Counted from the first letter of the stretch, positions 1 to 10,040 are shown. The stretch is DNA of 64,000 bases from an uncultured Flavobacteriales bacterium (GCA_913020435.1 CAJVZZ010000010.1:43061-107060); one strand, 5' to 3'. The notes: generated by a model from the letters alone, not told the origin. Program-made: numbers and translations.

Positions 1-349
1 CCGGATTGGAAACATTCAAAAGCAGTTCAACTTTTGCTTTATCATCTTCGCCACGTGCCAGTGACAAAACGTTTTTGTAGTTGCTGTTGTCCATGACATA
101 TATCAAATCGAAGTTGTCATAATCTGCAACCACAAACTGTCGACCTCTTAATGTTGTAATGTCAATTCCATGTTTTTTGCCAGACTCAATACTTCTTGGA
201 TCTGGAGATTGCCCAATATGAAAATGAGCAGTTCCAGAGCTATCAACCATGGCATCTAGTCCAGCAGCTTCAATGTTTTTACGCATTATGCCTTCTGCCA
301 GGGGAGAACGGCAAATATTGCCCAAACAAACCATTAGGATTCGTGTCAT
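1..349 (-). CDS. Low-molecular-weight protein tyrosine phosphatase, C-terminus cut by window edge
   Basis: Reverse-strand translation begins MTRILMVCLGNICRSPLAEGIM, containing the LMW-PTP P-loop (CLGNICRS), and continues with YVMDNSNYKNV. Confidence 0.9.
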   Translation of the reverse strand, partial: MTRILMVCLGNICRSPLAEGIMRKNIEAAGLDAMVDSSGTAHFHIGQSPDPRSIESGKKHGIDITTLRGRQFVVADYDNFDLIYVMDNSNYKNVLSLARGEDDKAKVELLLNVSNP

Positions 350-351
350 TT

Positions 352-1122
352 CTATTTCTTTTTAAATGCGTTGATCGCGTTACGTGTGAAGGCACTCAAA
401 ACCAATTTCCCGCTCATAGCTGCTCTATCTGCTAAAAGGGTGTCCCAGTGTTCTGTTCCTTCCCAAAAAACTTTTTTGAGCATTTGCATAGCTTCAGGAT
501 TCGATTTAGAAAGCTTTACTGCCAACTCTTCAATTCCTGTATCAAGGTCATCGATCGAATCAAATAGTTCAGCGTATAACCCTTGTTGTTTTGCCCACTC
601 GGCAGAATAGAACTCCGTTGCATTAATTGCCAACATGCTCATAGCACTAGTTCCGACTTTACGCTCCACCGCTGGTCCAACCACAAAGGGTCCGATTCCA
701 ACTGCAAGCTCACTCAGTTTAACAGCAGCAAATTTTGTAGCGTAACAAAAATCTACAGCACTTGCCATTCCAACTCCTCCGCCAACAGCTTTACCTTGCA
801 CACGGCCAATTATGAATTTTGGACATTTACGCGCGGCATTAATTACGTTGGCAAAACCAGAGAAAAAAACTTTCCCAGTTTCTAAATCGTCGATAGAAAT
901 AAGTTCATCAAAAGAAGCACCCGCACAGAAGGCTCTTTCACCTGCGGACTTTAGAATGATGACCGAAATATCTTCTCTTGTTCCAGCTTCGGTAATGGTA
1001 TCTGCAAGTTTTCCTAATATTTTCCCAGGCAAGCTGTTGCTTAATGGATGAAAAAAATCGATAGTTCCAATTCCGGCTTTTACTGTTAATTCGACTGAGC
1101 CTTGATTAACTGCTTCGTTCAT
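352..1122 (-). CDS. Enoyl-CoA hydratase/isomerase family protein (probably phenylacetate pathway, PaaF/PaaG-like)
   Basis: Crotonase motifs (AFCAGASFDEL, GKAVGGGVGMASAVDFCYA); adjacent to paaZ. ORF opens at 1152 but the likely start is MNEAVNQGS at 1122, because the extension overlaps a palindromic repeat. Confidence 0.85.
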   Translation of the reverse strand: MNEAVNQGSVELTVKAGIGTIDFFHPLSNSLPGKILGKLADTITEAGTREDISVIILKSAGERAFCAGASFDELISIDDLETGKVFFSGFANVINAARKCPKFIIGRVQGKAVGGGVGMASAVDFCYATKFAAVKLSELAVGIGPFVVGPAVERKVGTSAMSMLAINATEFYSAEWAKQQGLYAELFDSIDDLDTGIEELAVKLSKSNPEAMQMLKKVFWEGTEHWDTLLADRAAMSGKLVLSAFTRNAINAFKKK

Positions 1123-1146
1123 TTTTGTTTGTATTATACTTTTTAA

Positions 1147-1219
1147 CGTCATTCTGAACTCGTTTCAGAATCTCGCTTTTATTAATGAGAAGAGATGCTG
1201 AAATAAACTCAGCATAACG
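1147..1219. repeat. 73-bp imperfect inverted repeat (REP/MITE-like)
   Basis: cgtcattctgaactcgtttcagaatctc ... gagatgctgaaataaactcagcataacg; the two arms are near reverse complements, mostly differing by transitions, and each arm is itself a small hairpin. Confidence 0.75.
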
Positions 1220-1246
1220 ATAAGGATTATAGGTTTTGATTAACCT

Positions 1247-3295
1247 TTATTTACTTTGATCAATTTTCTTAACCATGGTCAAAATGGTAGCAATAGCAAC
1301 AGTTTCTCCAGTTTCGTCATAAACGTCTACTAAGAACTTCACAATACCCTTCGCAATGTCATCTTCGCTGCGCTTTTCTTGATCTATTTTTTCTTTTACC
1401 GTGAATTTCACGCCAATTGTAGCTCCAGCATAAACGGGTTTCACAAATCGACATTCTTCTAAACCATAATTCAAAAGAACAGGTCCTTTAGCAGGATCTA
1501 CAAATAGTCCAGCCGCTGCGGATAGAATAAAGTAGCCGTGAGCTACGCGGTCTTCAAAAATGGTTTCGTCCAATGAAGTTACGTCGGTATGCGCATAGAA
1601 ATGATCCCAACTTACATTGGCAAAGTTTACAATGTCACTTTCCGTAATCGTTCTTTTGGCAGTAATTACAGTTTCACCAACAAGTAATTCTTCAAAATGC
1701 TTTCTGAAAACGTGCTTTCCTGGATCCAAGAACTTAGCACCAACTTGATATTGTTGAGTAATGTTGGTTAGGGTAGTAGGTGAGCCTTGAATTGCAGTTC
1801 GTTGCATGTAATGCAATACACCACGTTTTCCACCCATTTCTTCACCACCACCAGCTCTTCCTGGTCCGCCATGTGTTAGTAATGGCATTGGAGAACCGTG
1901 ACCCGTGCTTTCTGCAGCACAATCAGCATTCAACACCAATATTCTACCGTGCATGTTTGCGGCACCGATAACGTATTCTCTAGCCAAATCATCATTGGCA
2001 GTTACGATAGAAGAAACCAACGAACCTTTTCCCATTTGAGCAAGGCGAATTGCTTCGTCCATGTTCTTGTAGGGTAGTATGGTTGAAACAGGTCCAAAGG
2101 CTTCCATTTCATGTACGTCTGTTTTGTTAAACGGATCGTCGTTTCTAAAAAGAATTGGAGCCATAAATGCACCCTTTTCTTTATCGGCTCCCATGACGTC
2201 AAATTGGTTTAAGTCACCGTATACAATTTCTTGACTTTCAGATAATTGAATTACACGTTCTTTTACTTCTTTTACTTGTGCTTCTCCAGCCAATGCGCCC
2301 ATTCGAACACCTTCAACTTGAGGATCACCCAATGTAGTTTTTGCCAATGCTTTTCCCAATGCAATTTGCACATCTTCCACTAAGCTTTCTGGGACAATTA
2401 TTCTACGAATTGCAGTACATTTTTGGCCTGCTTTTACGGTCATTTCCTTTCGAACTTCTTTAATGAAAAGGTCAAATTCAACTGTTCCGGGTTTTGCATC
2501 TTCTCCAAGCACTGAACAATTCAATGAATCCGCTTCCATATTAAATGGAATCGCTTTATCAATAATTCGAGGATGAGACTTCAACATTTTTCCTGTAGTG
2601 GCTGATCCTGTGAATGTGATTACATCTTCAGATTCTGCATGATCAAGAATGCCATTTGCCGAACCACAAATCAATTGCAAAGAACCCTCAGGAAGAATAC
2701 CTGATGCTACAATGTCTTTCACTACCAGCTCGGTAAGGAAACAGGTAATCGTTGCTGGCTTAACAACAGCTGGAACTCCAGCCATAAGATTCACCGCAAT
2801 TTTTTCTAACATGCCCCAAACAGGGAAGTTGAATGCGTTGATATGAACCGCTATTCCTTGCTTTGGAACCATAATATGGTGCCCAATGAATGAACCGCCT
2901 TTGCTAAGCGGAGTAGTTTCTCCATCGACGTAATATGGTAAATCTGGAAATTGTTTTCTTAAACTAGCATTTGCAAATAAGTTTCCAATTCCGCCTTCAA
3001 TATCAATCCAAGAATCGACCTTGGTGGCGCCTGTCGCCCAGCTTAAATCGTAATAAGATTTCTTTTTTGACATCAAGTGAAGTGCTAATGCCTTTAGCAT
3101 TAGTCCTCTTTCTTGGAAGGTCATTTTTCGTAATGAAGGACCGCCTTTTGTTCGACCGTAGTCTAAAATATCTCCAAAATTTAACCCAGCACTTGTCGCC
3201 AGCGCAATTTGTTCTCCGTTAATTGCATTAAAAAGTGGCTTTCCGGCATCGTTTCCTTCTTGCCAACTGCCTAAAACATAGTTTCCTAACTTCAT
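1247..3295 (-). CDS. paaZ: Bifunctional aldehyde dehydrogenase/enoyl-CoA (oxepin-CoA) hydratase, phenylacetate degradation PaaZ
   Basis: 682 aa; N-terminal ALDH (FTGSATTGKML, GQKCTAIRRIIVP) fused to C-terminal MaoC-like hot-dog domain (HFYAHTD...RVAHGYFILS). Confidence 0.93.
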   Translation of the reverse strand: MKLGNYVLGSWQEGNDAGKPLFNAINGEQIALATSAGLNFGDILDYGRTKGGPSLRKMTFQERGLMLKALALHLMSKKKSYYDLSWATGATKVDSWIDIEGGIGNLFANASLRKQFPDLPYYVDGETTPLSKGGSFIGHHIMVPKQGIAVHINAFNFPVWGMLEKIAVNLMAGVPAVVKPATITCFLTELVVKDIVASGILPEGSLQLICGSANGILDHAESEDVITFTGSATTGKMLKSHPRIIDKAIPFNMEADSLNCSVLGEDAKPGTVEFDLFIKEVRKEMTVKAGQKCTAIRRIIVPESLVEDVQIALGKALAKTTLGDPQVEGVRMGALAGEAQVKEVKERVIQLSESQEIVYGDLNQFDVMGADKEKGAFMAPILFRNDDPFNKTDVHEMEAFGPVSTILPYKNMDEAIRLAQMGKGSLVSSIVTANDDLAREYVIGAANMHGRILVLNADCAAESTGHGSPMPLLTHGGPGRAGGGEEMGGKRGVLHYMQRTAIQGSPTTLTNITQQYQVGAKFLDPGKHVFRKHFEELLVGETVITAKRTITESDIVNFANVSWDHFYAHTDVTSLDETIFEDRVAHGYFILSAAAGLFVDPAKGPVLLNYGLEECRFVKPVYAGATIGVKFTVKEKIDQEKRSEDDIAKGIVKFLVDVYDETGETVAIATILTMVKKIDQSK

Positions 3296-3424
3296 AATAT
3301 TGTGTTGTGATGTTTTCCAAATTTCGATTGCCTAAATTATAGCATTCAATTCAAAGTTTTTTGGTGAAAACCATTGAATTTGAGGTGTAGAAAATCAGTA
3401 CCTTTCAGAATTCATTTTAATAGT

Positions 3425-4132
3425 ATGGCTTCAGCAGAAAGTAAACTTTGGCATTTAGAGCAGATCAATATTTTTAGGGATTTAACCCCTGAAGACTTGC
3501 AGCGTATAGACGACCATACTAGCATGAGAACTATGGATAAGGGAAAGTATATTTACTTTCCTGACGATCCATCCAAGGTCGTTTTTTTATTGAAAAAGGG
3601 AAAGGTTAAGATTGGAACGTACAGTGATGATGGAAAAGAAATCATTAAAACCATATTGGAACCCGGAGAAATTTTTGGTGAGCTTTCGATAATTGGGCAG
3701 GAAAAGCGAAAAGACTTTGCTCAAGCTTTGACTGCTGATGTTCGGTTTTGTGCGATTGGAGTAGAGGAAATGAAAGAGATTTTATTGACCAGTCCAAAAT
3801 TAAATTTTGAGATAACCAAAACTATAGGTGATCGGTTGCAGAAAATTGAAAGAAGATTAGAATCATTGGTTTTTAAAGATGCGCGGCAACGCATCTTGGA
3901 ATTTATTCTTACTAATGCGCAGGAAAAAGGAACGGCAGTAGGTTACGGTTTGAAGTTTAAACACGACCTAACCCATCAAGATATCGCTAACCTTACAGCA
4001 ACGTCTAGACAAACTGTGACGATTGTTTTGAATGAATTGCGAGAAATGGAATTAATCAATTTTGATCGCAAAAGCGTGCTAGTTCACGATACCAAAGAAT
4101 TGGAAGCCGAAGTGAGCAAAATCAATCAATAA
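3425..4132 (+). CDS. Crp/Fnr family transcriptional regulator
   Basis: cNMP-binding fold followed by HTH (LTHQDIANLTATSRQTVTIVLNELRE); likely start at MASAESK, 3425, rather than 3374. Confidence 0.9.
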   Translation: MASAESKLWHLEQINIFRDLTPEDLQRIDDHTSMRTMDKGKYIYFPDDPSKVVFLLKKGKVKIGTYSDDGKEIIKTILEPGEIFGELSIIGQEKRKDFAQALTADVRFCAIGVEEMKEILLTSPKLNFEITKTIGDRLQKIERRLESLVFKDARQRILEFILTNAQEKGTAVGYGLKFKHDLTHQDIANLTATSRQTVTIVLNELREMELINFDRKSVLVHDTKELEAEVSKINQ

Positions 4133-4134
4133 TA

Positions 4135-4407
4135 ATGAAGTATCAACTATTTATTGGTGAAAATTGTCACGACTGTCAGAAGGTTCAAAAAACGATAGTA
4201 GAATTGGGTTTAAAACTCGATATAAAAAACTTGGATAAAGGCGATAAGGCACCAATGGATCTTTTCATTCTTCCTGCCTTACTGACGGTAAAAGGCGATT
4301 TGAAAGCTTATGGTATGGACATTATAGAATTCCTAAAAGAGGAAGAAAATACAGCTCCAACTGCAGGGTTAAAATCTTTTTTACAACGATTCTGGCATTT
4401 TGGCTAA
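4135..4407 (+). CDS. Small thioredoxin/glutaredoxin-like protein
   Basis: YQLFIGENCHDCQKVQKTI: CxxC near the N-terminus in a Grx-like context. Confidence 0.6.
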   Translation: MKYQLFIGENCHDCQKVQKTIVELGLKLDIKNLDKGDKAPMDLFILPALLTVKGDLKAYGMDIIEFLKEEENTAPTAGLKSFLQRFWHFG

Positions 4408-4460
4408 AGAGATCAATTTTTTAAGGTCATTTTTTCACTTTCAAATTTTACTTTTGACAC

Positions 4461-4997
4461 ATGCTCGAACAATTACGAACAGCTTATGGTAAAAGGTTTT
4501 TAAAAAAAGCCATATTACGTCCAAAAAAGATCGACACTCTTTCTTTTGATGCCATAAGAAAATGCGTTGTTGTGATTGATGAGGCTGCTTTGAATGTAGG
4601 AAAAGTGCACGATACTGTAAAGATCTTAGAAGCAGCAAATTCTGCGATGAATATTCACTTTGTTTCTTACGCTAAAAAGCCAAACGACAACACTACGCTG
4701 CCCATTGAACAATTAGAAACGATGTATCGAAACGATTTGAACTGGTACTTCCGACCCAGACAAATGTCGATTGGAGTGTGTGATTTATTGATTGATTTAA
4801 CAACTGCACCAGTGCTTCCGCTTCAGTTGTTAACTGCCTTGTCTAATGCTACTTTAAAGGTAGGTGTGGATCAGCCATGGAATAGAGAAGTATTGAACTT
4901 AATGATTCAGTCAAAGGATCCAGTAGAAATTGATCGTATTACTGAGCAATTGGTGAAGTATATAAACATGATTAAAAAAGGAAAAAATGCAGCATAA
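4461..4997 (+). CDS. Conserved hypothetical protein (DUF6913-like)
   Basis: 178-aa ORF immediately upstream of and overlapping dapA, an arrangement I associate with Bacteroidota. Confidence 0.65.
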   Translation: MLEQLRTAYGKRFLKKAILRPKKIDTLSFDAIRKCVVVIDEAALNVGKVHDTVKILEAANSAMNIHFVSYAKKPNDNTTLPIEQLETMYRNDLNWYFRPRQMSIGVCDLLIDLTTAPVLPLQLLTALSNATLKVGVDQPWNREVLNLMIQSKDPVEIDRITEQLVKYINMIKKGKNAA

Positions 4998-5868
4998 ATT
5001 CGGCGGATTAGGAATAGCGATGGTAACACCGTTTTTAAAGAATGGTAGAGTAGATTTTGACGGCTTAACAGCATTGACAAATCATTTAGTAGATGGTGGG
5101 GTTGATTTTTTAGTTGTTCAAGGAACCACAGGTGAACCAGCAACCATGAACCAGTCTGAGCAACAAGATGTTTTAGAACATGTAAAGAAAATTAATGCCA
5201 GTCGTTTGCCGCTGGTATTTGGTCAAGGCGGAAACAACACTCAAGCTGTAATTGATGGATTTAAGTCCTTTGATTTTACTGGTGTTGACGCCATTCTATC
5301 GGCAAGTCCATACTACAACAAACCTACGCAAGAAGGAATTTATCAGCATTACAAGGCGTTGAGTGAAAATTGCCCGGTAGATATCATTCTGTACAATGTT
5401 CCAGGAAGAACAGCTTCTAACATGAGTGCTGCAACGACCTTGCGATTGGCACATGATTTTGATAACGTGATTGCCGTAAAAGAGGCAAGTGGAGACTTGG
5501 GTCAAGTTGCACAAATAATAAAAGGAAAACCAGAGGGGTTTGCAGTTATTTCAGGAGATGACCCTTTAGTTACACCACATATTTCTATTGGTGGTGATGG
5601 TGTTATTTCAGTAATTGGAAACGCTATTCCAAAAGACTTTGGCAAACTGACTCATGATGCAATCAAAGGGGATTATAAAAGCGCTGCAGCGCTGCACATT
5701 CGATTATTAGACTTGATTGATTTACTATTTGTCGAAGGAAACCCTGGCGGTGTTAAAGCAGCATTGGAAACAAAAGGTATTTGCGGCGATTTTGTGCGGT
5801 TGCCATTAGTTCCTGTCTCAGAAGCTACAAAGTCTGCAATTAAGCTTGAAATAGAAGGATTAGCCTAA
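4987..5868 (+). CDS. dapA: 4-hydroxy-tetrahydrodipicolinate synthase
   Basis: GLGIAMVTPFLKNGRVD, GTTGEPATM, YNVPGRTASNM, AVKEASGDLGQ motifs. Confidence 0.95.
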   Translation: MQHKFGGLGIAMVTPFLKNGRVDFDGLTALTNHLVDGGVDFLVVQGTTGEPATMNQSEQQDVLEHVKKINASRLPLVFGQGGNNTQAVIDGFKSFDFTGVDAILSASPYYNKPTQEGIYQHYKALSENCPVDIILYNVPGRTASNMSAATTLRLAHDFDNVIAVKEASGDLGQVAQIIKGKPEGFAVISGDDPLVTPHISIGGDGVISVIGNAIPKDFGKLTHDAIKGDYKSAAALHIRLLDLIDLLFVEGNPGGVKAALETKGICGDFVRLPLVPVSEATKSAIKLEIEGLA

Positions 5869-5883
5869 TCTAATTGAAACGGC

Positions 5884-6728
5884 TTGATTGATAAGAAGGG
5901 AATAGTTGAGTATTATGATGTTGCCCAAGTTTCTTATCAAGACGTTTGGCACTTAGACGATTGCCTGGCATTACATTATGGTTTTTGGGAATCGGGTGTA
6001 ACATCCCTAAGACAGGCGTTGGTTAAAGAAAACGAGGTTCTCGCTCAACTTGCTGGCATTCAACTAGGAGACGCGATATTGGATGCAGGTTGTGGGGTTG
6101 GGGGAAGCTCAATTTACCTTGCAAAAACAATTGGTTGTTCAGTTACTGGAATTACGCTTAGCGATCAACAAGTAGATAAAGCGCAGGAATTTGCCAGTAA
6201 AAATGGAGTAGAGGAGTTGTGCAATTTCCAAGCTGTTGATTTTCATGAAACTCCATTTGCAGTCGAGAGCTTTGATGTGATTTTGTTTACAGAGAGTTTT
6301 GCTATTCGACTGAACCAAAACGATTGCGCTCTGAAATGTATTGTTTGCTAAAACCTGGAGGACGAATCATTATTGCTGATGGTTTTTTGGCTAAATAAAT
6401 CAACGCTCCAAAGGTTGTCAAACTACTTTCGAATTGGTAGAACAATTGGATGGTAAATGGTATTTTATATTCTCCAGCTATCAAGAAGCACATGAACGAA
6501 ATTGGATTTTTAAATTAAAGACTATTCCTCCAAAATTGCTAAATCGGCCAAGTTTCACTATCGTTATGCTTTAGCCGCAATTTTCATTCGAAAGTTTTGG
6601 ACTTTGTTTGGAAGAAGTAAGGCAATGAAATCAACATAAAGAATACTTATGGAGCAAATTACCAGTATCAAGCCTTTAAGAAAAGGTTGTGGAAGTATGA
6701 AGTGATTTTGGGAAGGAAAAAGTGAGAT
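5884..6728 (+). pseudogene. SAM-dependent methyltransferase (sterol/tocopherol methyltransferase-like), frameshifted and decayed
   Basis: Intact N-terminus (ILDAGCGVGGSSIYLAK) then frame change near 6300. Continuation EPKRLRSEMYCLLKPGGRIIIADGFLAK* lies in another frame, followed by DYSSKIAKSAKFHYRYALAAIFIRKFWTLFGRSKAM and KNTYGANYQYQAFKKRLWKYEVILGRKK* in further frames. Confidence 0.8.
6134..6728 (+). repeat. Direct repeat copy 1 (595 bp) of decayed methyltransferase 3' region
   Basis: Aligns without gaps at offset +2840 with 8974..9568; central ~500 bp looks identical, differences clustered at the edges. Confidence 0.93.
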
Positions 6729-6887
6729 ATTACAGCTTCGTTGAGTTTGGATTATTACAATAAGAAAAACAATACTTGAATTCTGAAGTACTAAAAATCA
6801 ACCGTAAAAATTCACGTTTGAAACACATTAAAATTCTGGTTGTTAACGTTGTATTAAGTAGTTGTAAAGGAAGTTTAAATTGATGGT

Positions 6888-7688
6888 TTAGTTAAAGTTG
6901 ATTTTCAAATTTACTGAAAACCTTTGGTCGAGTCCTAGTTTGCCAGTAACTGGTAAGCCTGCGTAGAAATAGCTGTATTTAGCTTCGAGATCTAACCATT
7001 TGTTTACTTTAAATATAAGTTTACTTGCTATTTCAATATTTGAATTTGTTGAGTTATTAGGATCTAAGTCATAATCGAACTTTGCAGAAAAATCAACACT
7101 CTCAAATAAGTTAACGTCAACTTTACAACCTGCTTGTAAAAACTGGTTAGTTCCGTTATTATAATCATTAATCAAATTGTTTGTTACTGCACTATTTCTA
7201 ATTTGATATCCTAAACGGTAGGTTAAACTAAATGTTTTTTTTGTCTTTAATGTTTCAAGAATACCTACTCCGAAACGGTATTGGCTGTCATAACCTCTAT
7301 AAGTGTTTCTAAACGCTGTTATTTTTCCGTATAACTTAAAACGGTATTTCAGCTTTACTAAATCAATTAAACTCAGTTCAATGTTTTCATCTACTCTTTT
7401 GCCTCTGCTAGTAAATTGGAAATAATGGCCGTCAAAGGTTACCGTTTGCCTCTTAAACTTCCTTTCAAGTTCACTTTCAAAATCAGTGCTACTTCTATCC
7501 ACATTGCCGTAAGAAGCATTAATTCCTATAGAAATAAATCCCGAATTTTTTTTTTCAACTTCAACTTCAGGTTCAATTTGAGGCTCAACTTCAGTTTCCT
7601 CTTGACTAAAAAGTGCTGGGGTTATTGTTGTCAAAAGCAAATGAACAAGAAAAATATTTCTTAAATATCTTACTTTAATACTCAACAT
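6888..7688 (-). CDS. Outer-membrane beta-barrel protein (DUF481-like)
   Basis: Signal peptide, then alternating beta-strand pattern ending LGLDQRFSVNLKINFN; overlaps the MscS gene. Confidence 0.6.
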   Translation of the reverse strand: MLSIKVRYLRNIFLVHLLLTTITPALFSQEETEVEPQIEPEVEVEKKNSGFISIGINASYGNVDRSSTDFESELERKFKRQTVTFDGHYFQFTSRGKRVDENIELSLIDLVKLKYRFKLYGKITAFRNTYRGYDSQYRFGVGILETLKTKKTFSLTYRLGYQIRNSAVTNNLINDYNNGTNQFLQAGCKVDVNLFESVDFSAKFDYDLDPNNSTNSNIEIASKLIFKVNKWLDLEAKYSYFYAGLPVTGKLGLDQRFSVNLKINFN

Positions 7689-8745
7689 CTAAGTTGTATC
7701 GCATCTGAGTTTTATCTGAAAACTTAAGGCCGTTTTGCTTAAATCCTTCTAAAATCTTAAGGTTGATTACTGACCTAGTTTTAATTTTAGAAAAATCATT
7801 ACCTATCCAATACAATAACATTACATCAAAAGAAACTTCGCTCATTTTGATAAAGCCAGAAACCACTGCATCTTTTGTTCCTTCTGTTGATTTAACTGCT
7901 TCTTTTAAAATTTTCATGGTTAACTCAATATCTTCAGTAGTTGAAGAAATATCCATTTTATAAACTCCGAAAAGCTGTCTGCCATCTTCTGAGTCAACGT
8001 TTACCAATTCTTGGTTGGTCATCATGCTATTTGGTATGCTTACCAATCTTCCCTCGTAACGGGTTTTTATTGTACTAGTTCTAATGCCTATTTCTTGAAT
8101 TGTTCCGTCTATATTGCATAGGGTTCCTTTTATTTGTACCCGATCTCCAACTTTTACATGTTTATCGAGGTAAATAATTACGCTACCAACCATGTTCCCA
8201 AAAGTATGTTGCACCGCAAGCGCAAAGGCAAATCCGCCAATTCCTAATCCTGCTAAAACAGCAGAAACATCGTAACCAGCATTATTAAGTGCTACTAAAA
8301 TACCTAACGACCAAATTGTAATTAACAGCCCCTTTCTAACGATGGGTAATATGTGATCATCAATTTGACTCTCGGTTTTTTCAACAATAGGAATAAGATA
8401 TTCTTTATGAAGTGCGTCATAAAGTCTTGCAACCATCCATGTTCCAGCTATAGTAAAAATGAAATCGAAAGAATAGTCAAGGCCCTCGCTAACACTTTCA
8501 CTGATTTTTAAGTTGTGTAATGAAAATTGAATACCCAAAAGTGCTACCATGAAGGTAGTTGGCTCTTCAATCATATCAACTATAATGTCATCTAAATTAG
8601 TTTTTGTTTTTTTGGTTAACTTACCTAAAACGGTTTTAAAAAACCAATAAACTAATCGGGAAATAATTAAGCACACTATTATGAGAGCAAAAGTTGAAGC
8701 CCAAGCAAATAGGCTATTACCGTAGTATAATTTTTCGAAAAACAT
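7675..8745 (-). CDS. MscS-type mechanosensitive ion channel
   Basis: LGIGGFAFALAVQHTFGNMVGSVIIYLDKHVKVGDRVQI...GTIQEIGIRTSTIKT; likely start MFFEKLYYG at 8745 rather than ORF start 8817. Confidence 0.9.
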   Translation of the reverse strand: MFFEKLYYGNSLFAWASTFALIIVCLIISRLVYWFFKTVLGKLTKKTKTNLDDIIVDMIEEPTTFMVALLGIQFSLHNLKISESVSEGLDYSFDFIFTIAGTWMVARLYDALHKEYLIPIVEKTESQIDDHILPIVRKGLLITIWSLGILVALNNAGYDVSAVLAGLGIGGFAFALAVQHTFGNMVGSVIIYLDKHVKVGDRVQIKGTLCNIDGTIQEIGIRTSTIKTRYEGRLVSIPNSMMTNQELVNVDSEDGRQLFGVYKMDISSTTEDIELTMKILKEAVKSTEGTKDAVVSGFIKMSEVSFDVMLLYWIGNDFSKIKTRSVINLKILEGFKQNGLKFSDKTQMRYNLDVEY

Positions 8746-8973
8746 ATTAATAATGGAGTAAGAAATGGTCAATAAAAAATGTAAGTGCAAATGAAAGATA
8801 AATATTAAAATGAGCATTATTTTTGATCATAAAACAATTTTCTTTTAAGAAAATAACGTTTTATCTATGCTTTTTTACTGCTGTAAGTTTAAGGTAAAAC
8901 AAGACAATTTATGTCTTTAAACAATTTACCTTTATTTGGATACCGTCTTGCTATGAAAGGGTATACTGTTTTT

Positions 8974-9568
8974 GTTGTTCAGTTATTGGAATTACGCTTA
9001 GCGATGAACAAGTAGCTGAAGCATAGAAATTTTTCGTCAAAAATGGAGTAGAGGAGTTGTGCAATTTCCAAGCTGTTGATTTTCATGAAACTCCATTTGC
9101 AGTCGAGAGCTTTGATGTGATTTTGTTTACAGAGAGTTTTGCTATTCGACTGAACCAAAACGATTGCGCTCTGAAATGTATTGTTTGCTAAAACCTGGAG
9201 GACGAATCATTATTGCTGATGGTTTTTTGGCTAAATAAATCAACGCTCCAAAGGTTGTCAAACTACTTTCGAATTGGTAGAACAATTGGATGGTAAATGG
9301 TATTTTATATTCTCCAGCTATCAAGAAGCACATGAACGAAATTGGATTTTTAAATTAAAGACTATTCCTCCAAAATTGCTAAATCGGCCAAGTTTCACTA
9401 TCGTTATGCTTTAGCCGCAATTTTCATTCGAAAGTTTTGGACTTTGTTTGGAAGAAGTAAGGCAATGAAATCAACATAAAGAATACTTATGGAGCAAATT
9501 ACCAGTATCAAGCCTTTAAGAAAAGGTTGTGGAAGTATGAATTGATTTTGGGTAGGAAAAAGTGAGAT
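8974..9568 (+). repeat. Direct repeat copy 2 (595 bp); 5'-truncated methyltransferase remnant
   Basis: Same sequence and same inactivating frameshifts as 6134..6728; left edge carries a divergent paralogue-like reading, SDEQVAEA*KFFVKNG versus SDQQVDKAQEFASKNG. Confidence 0.92.
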
Positions 9569-9809
9569 GGTTTTGAGTTCTCTATTCGCTCTGGCGTCTG
9601 CTTCTTTCTAGCTTCGATCGAAATCGGTTTTTTTCACAGCGATCAAAAGAGCTCCAATTAAACTTAGAACTAGTATTATATCTAGAATAATCATTTGTAA
9701 TGCGTTTGGTTTTTTAAATGAGGTTAGTTAATGACTACTGTATGTGGCGTGAGGAACGAATGACATATAAAGTATGTTAGGTTTAGTTTTAATTTAAAAA
9801 AATATAGAT

Positions 9810-10040
9810 ATGAGTAATCAACATTATAGTATAAGCGGAGAAGTAGAGGTAACTATTAAGGTTAAAATAAAAGACTTGAGAATTAGTACTTACCAACACT
9901 TAAATGAAATACAACAAGCAGAAAATGTTACTCACTTTAAGCAAGAGATTGGGAGGCATTTAAAGGATAAATTAAGCACAAGCTACAACCAAGAAGAAAT
10001 TACTTTTGGAGTTGATTGGTGGAGTTTTGAGATTGAGTGA
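9810..10040 (+). CDS. Small hypothetical protein
   Basis: 76-aa ORF with plausible start and composition; no recognised domain. Confidence 0.4.
   Translation: MSNQHYSISGEVEVTIKVKIKDLRISTYQHLNEIQQAENVTHFKQEIGRHLKDKLSTSYNQEEITFGVDWWSFEIE

Noticed and set aside
6729-8973. Composite transposon interpretation of the repeat-flanked segment
   Set aside because: The repeats are methyltransferase pseudogene sequence, with no transposase, terminal inverted repeats or target-site duplications.
6302-9333. Two identical 63-aa minus-strand ORFs (6302..6493 and 9142..9333)
   Set aside because: Identical only because they lie inside the direct repeat; antisense to the decayed methyltransferase, no independent coding evidence.
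9608-9694. 28-aa minus-strand microprotein MIILDIILVLSLIGALLIAVKKTDFDRS with one TM segment
   Set aside because: Attractive as a single-TM peptide but no clear ribosome or promoter context; too short to support from sequence alone.
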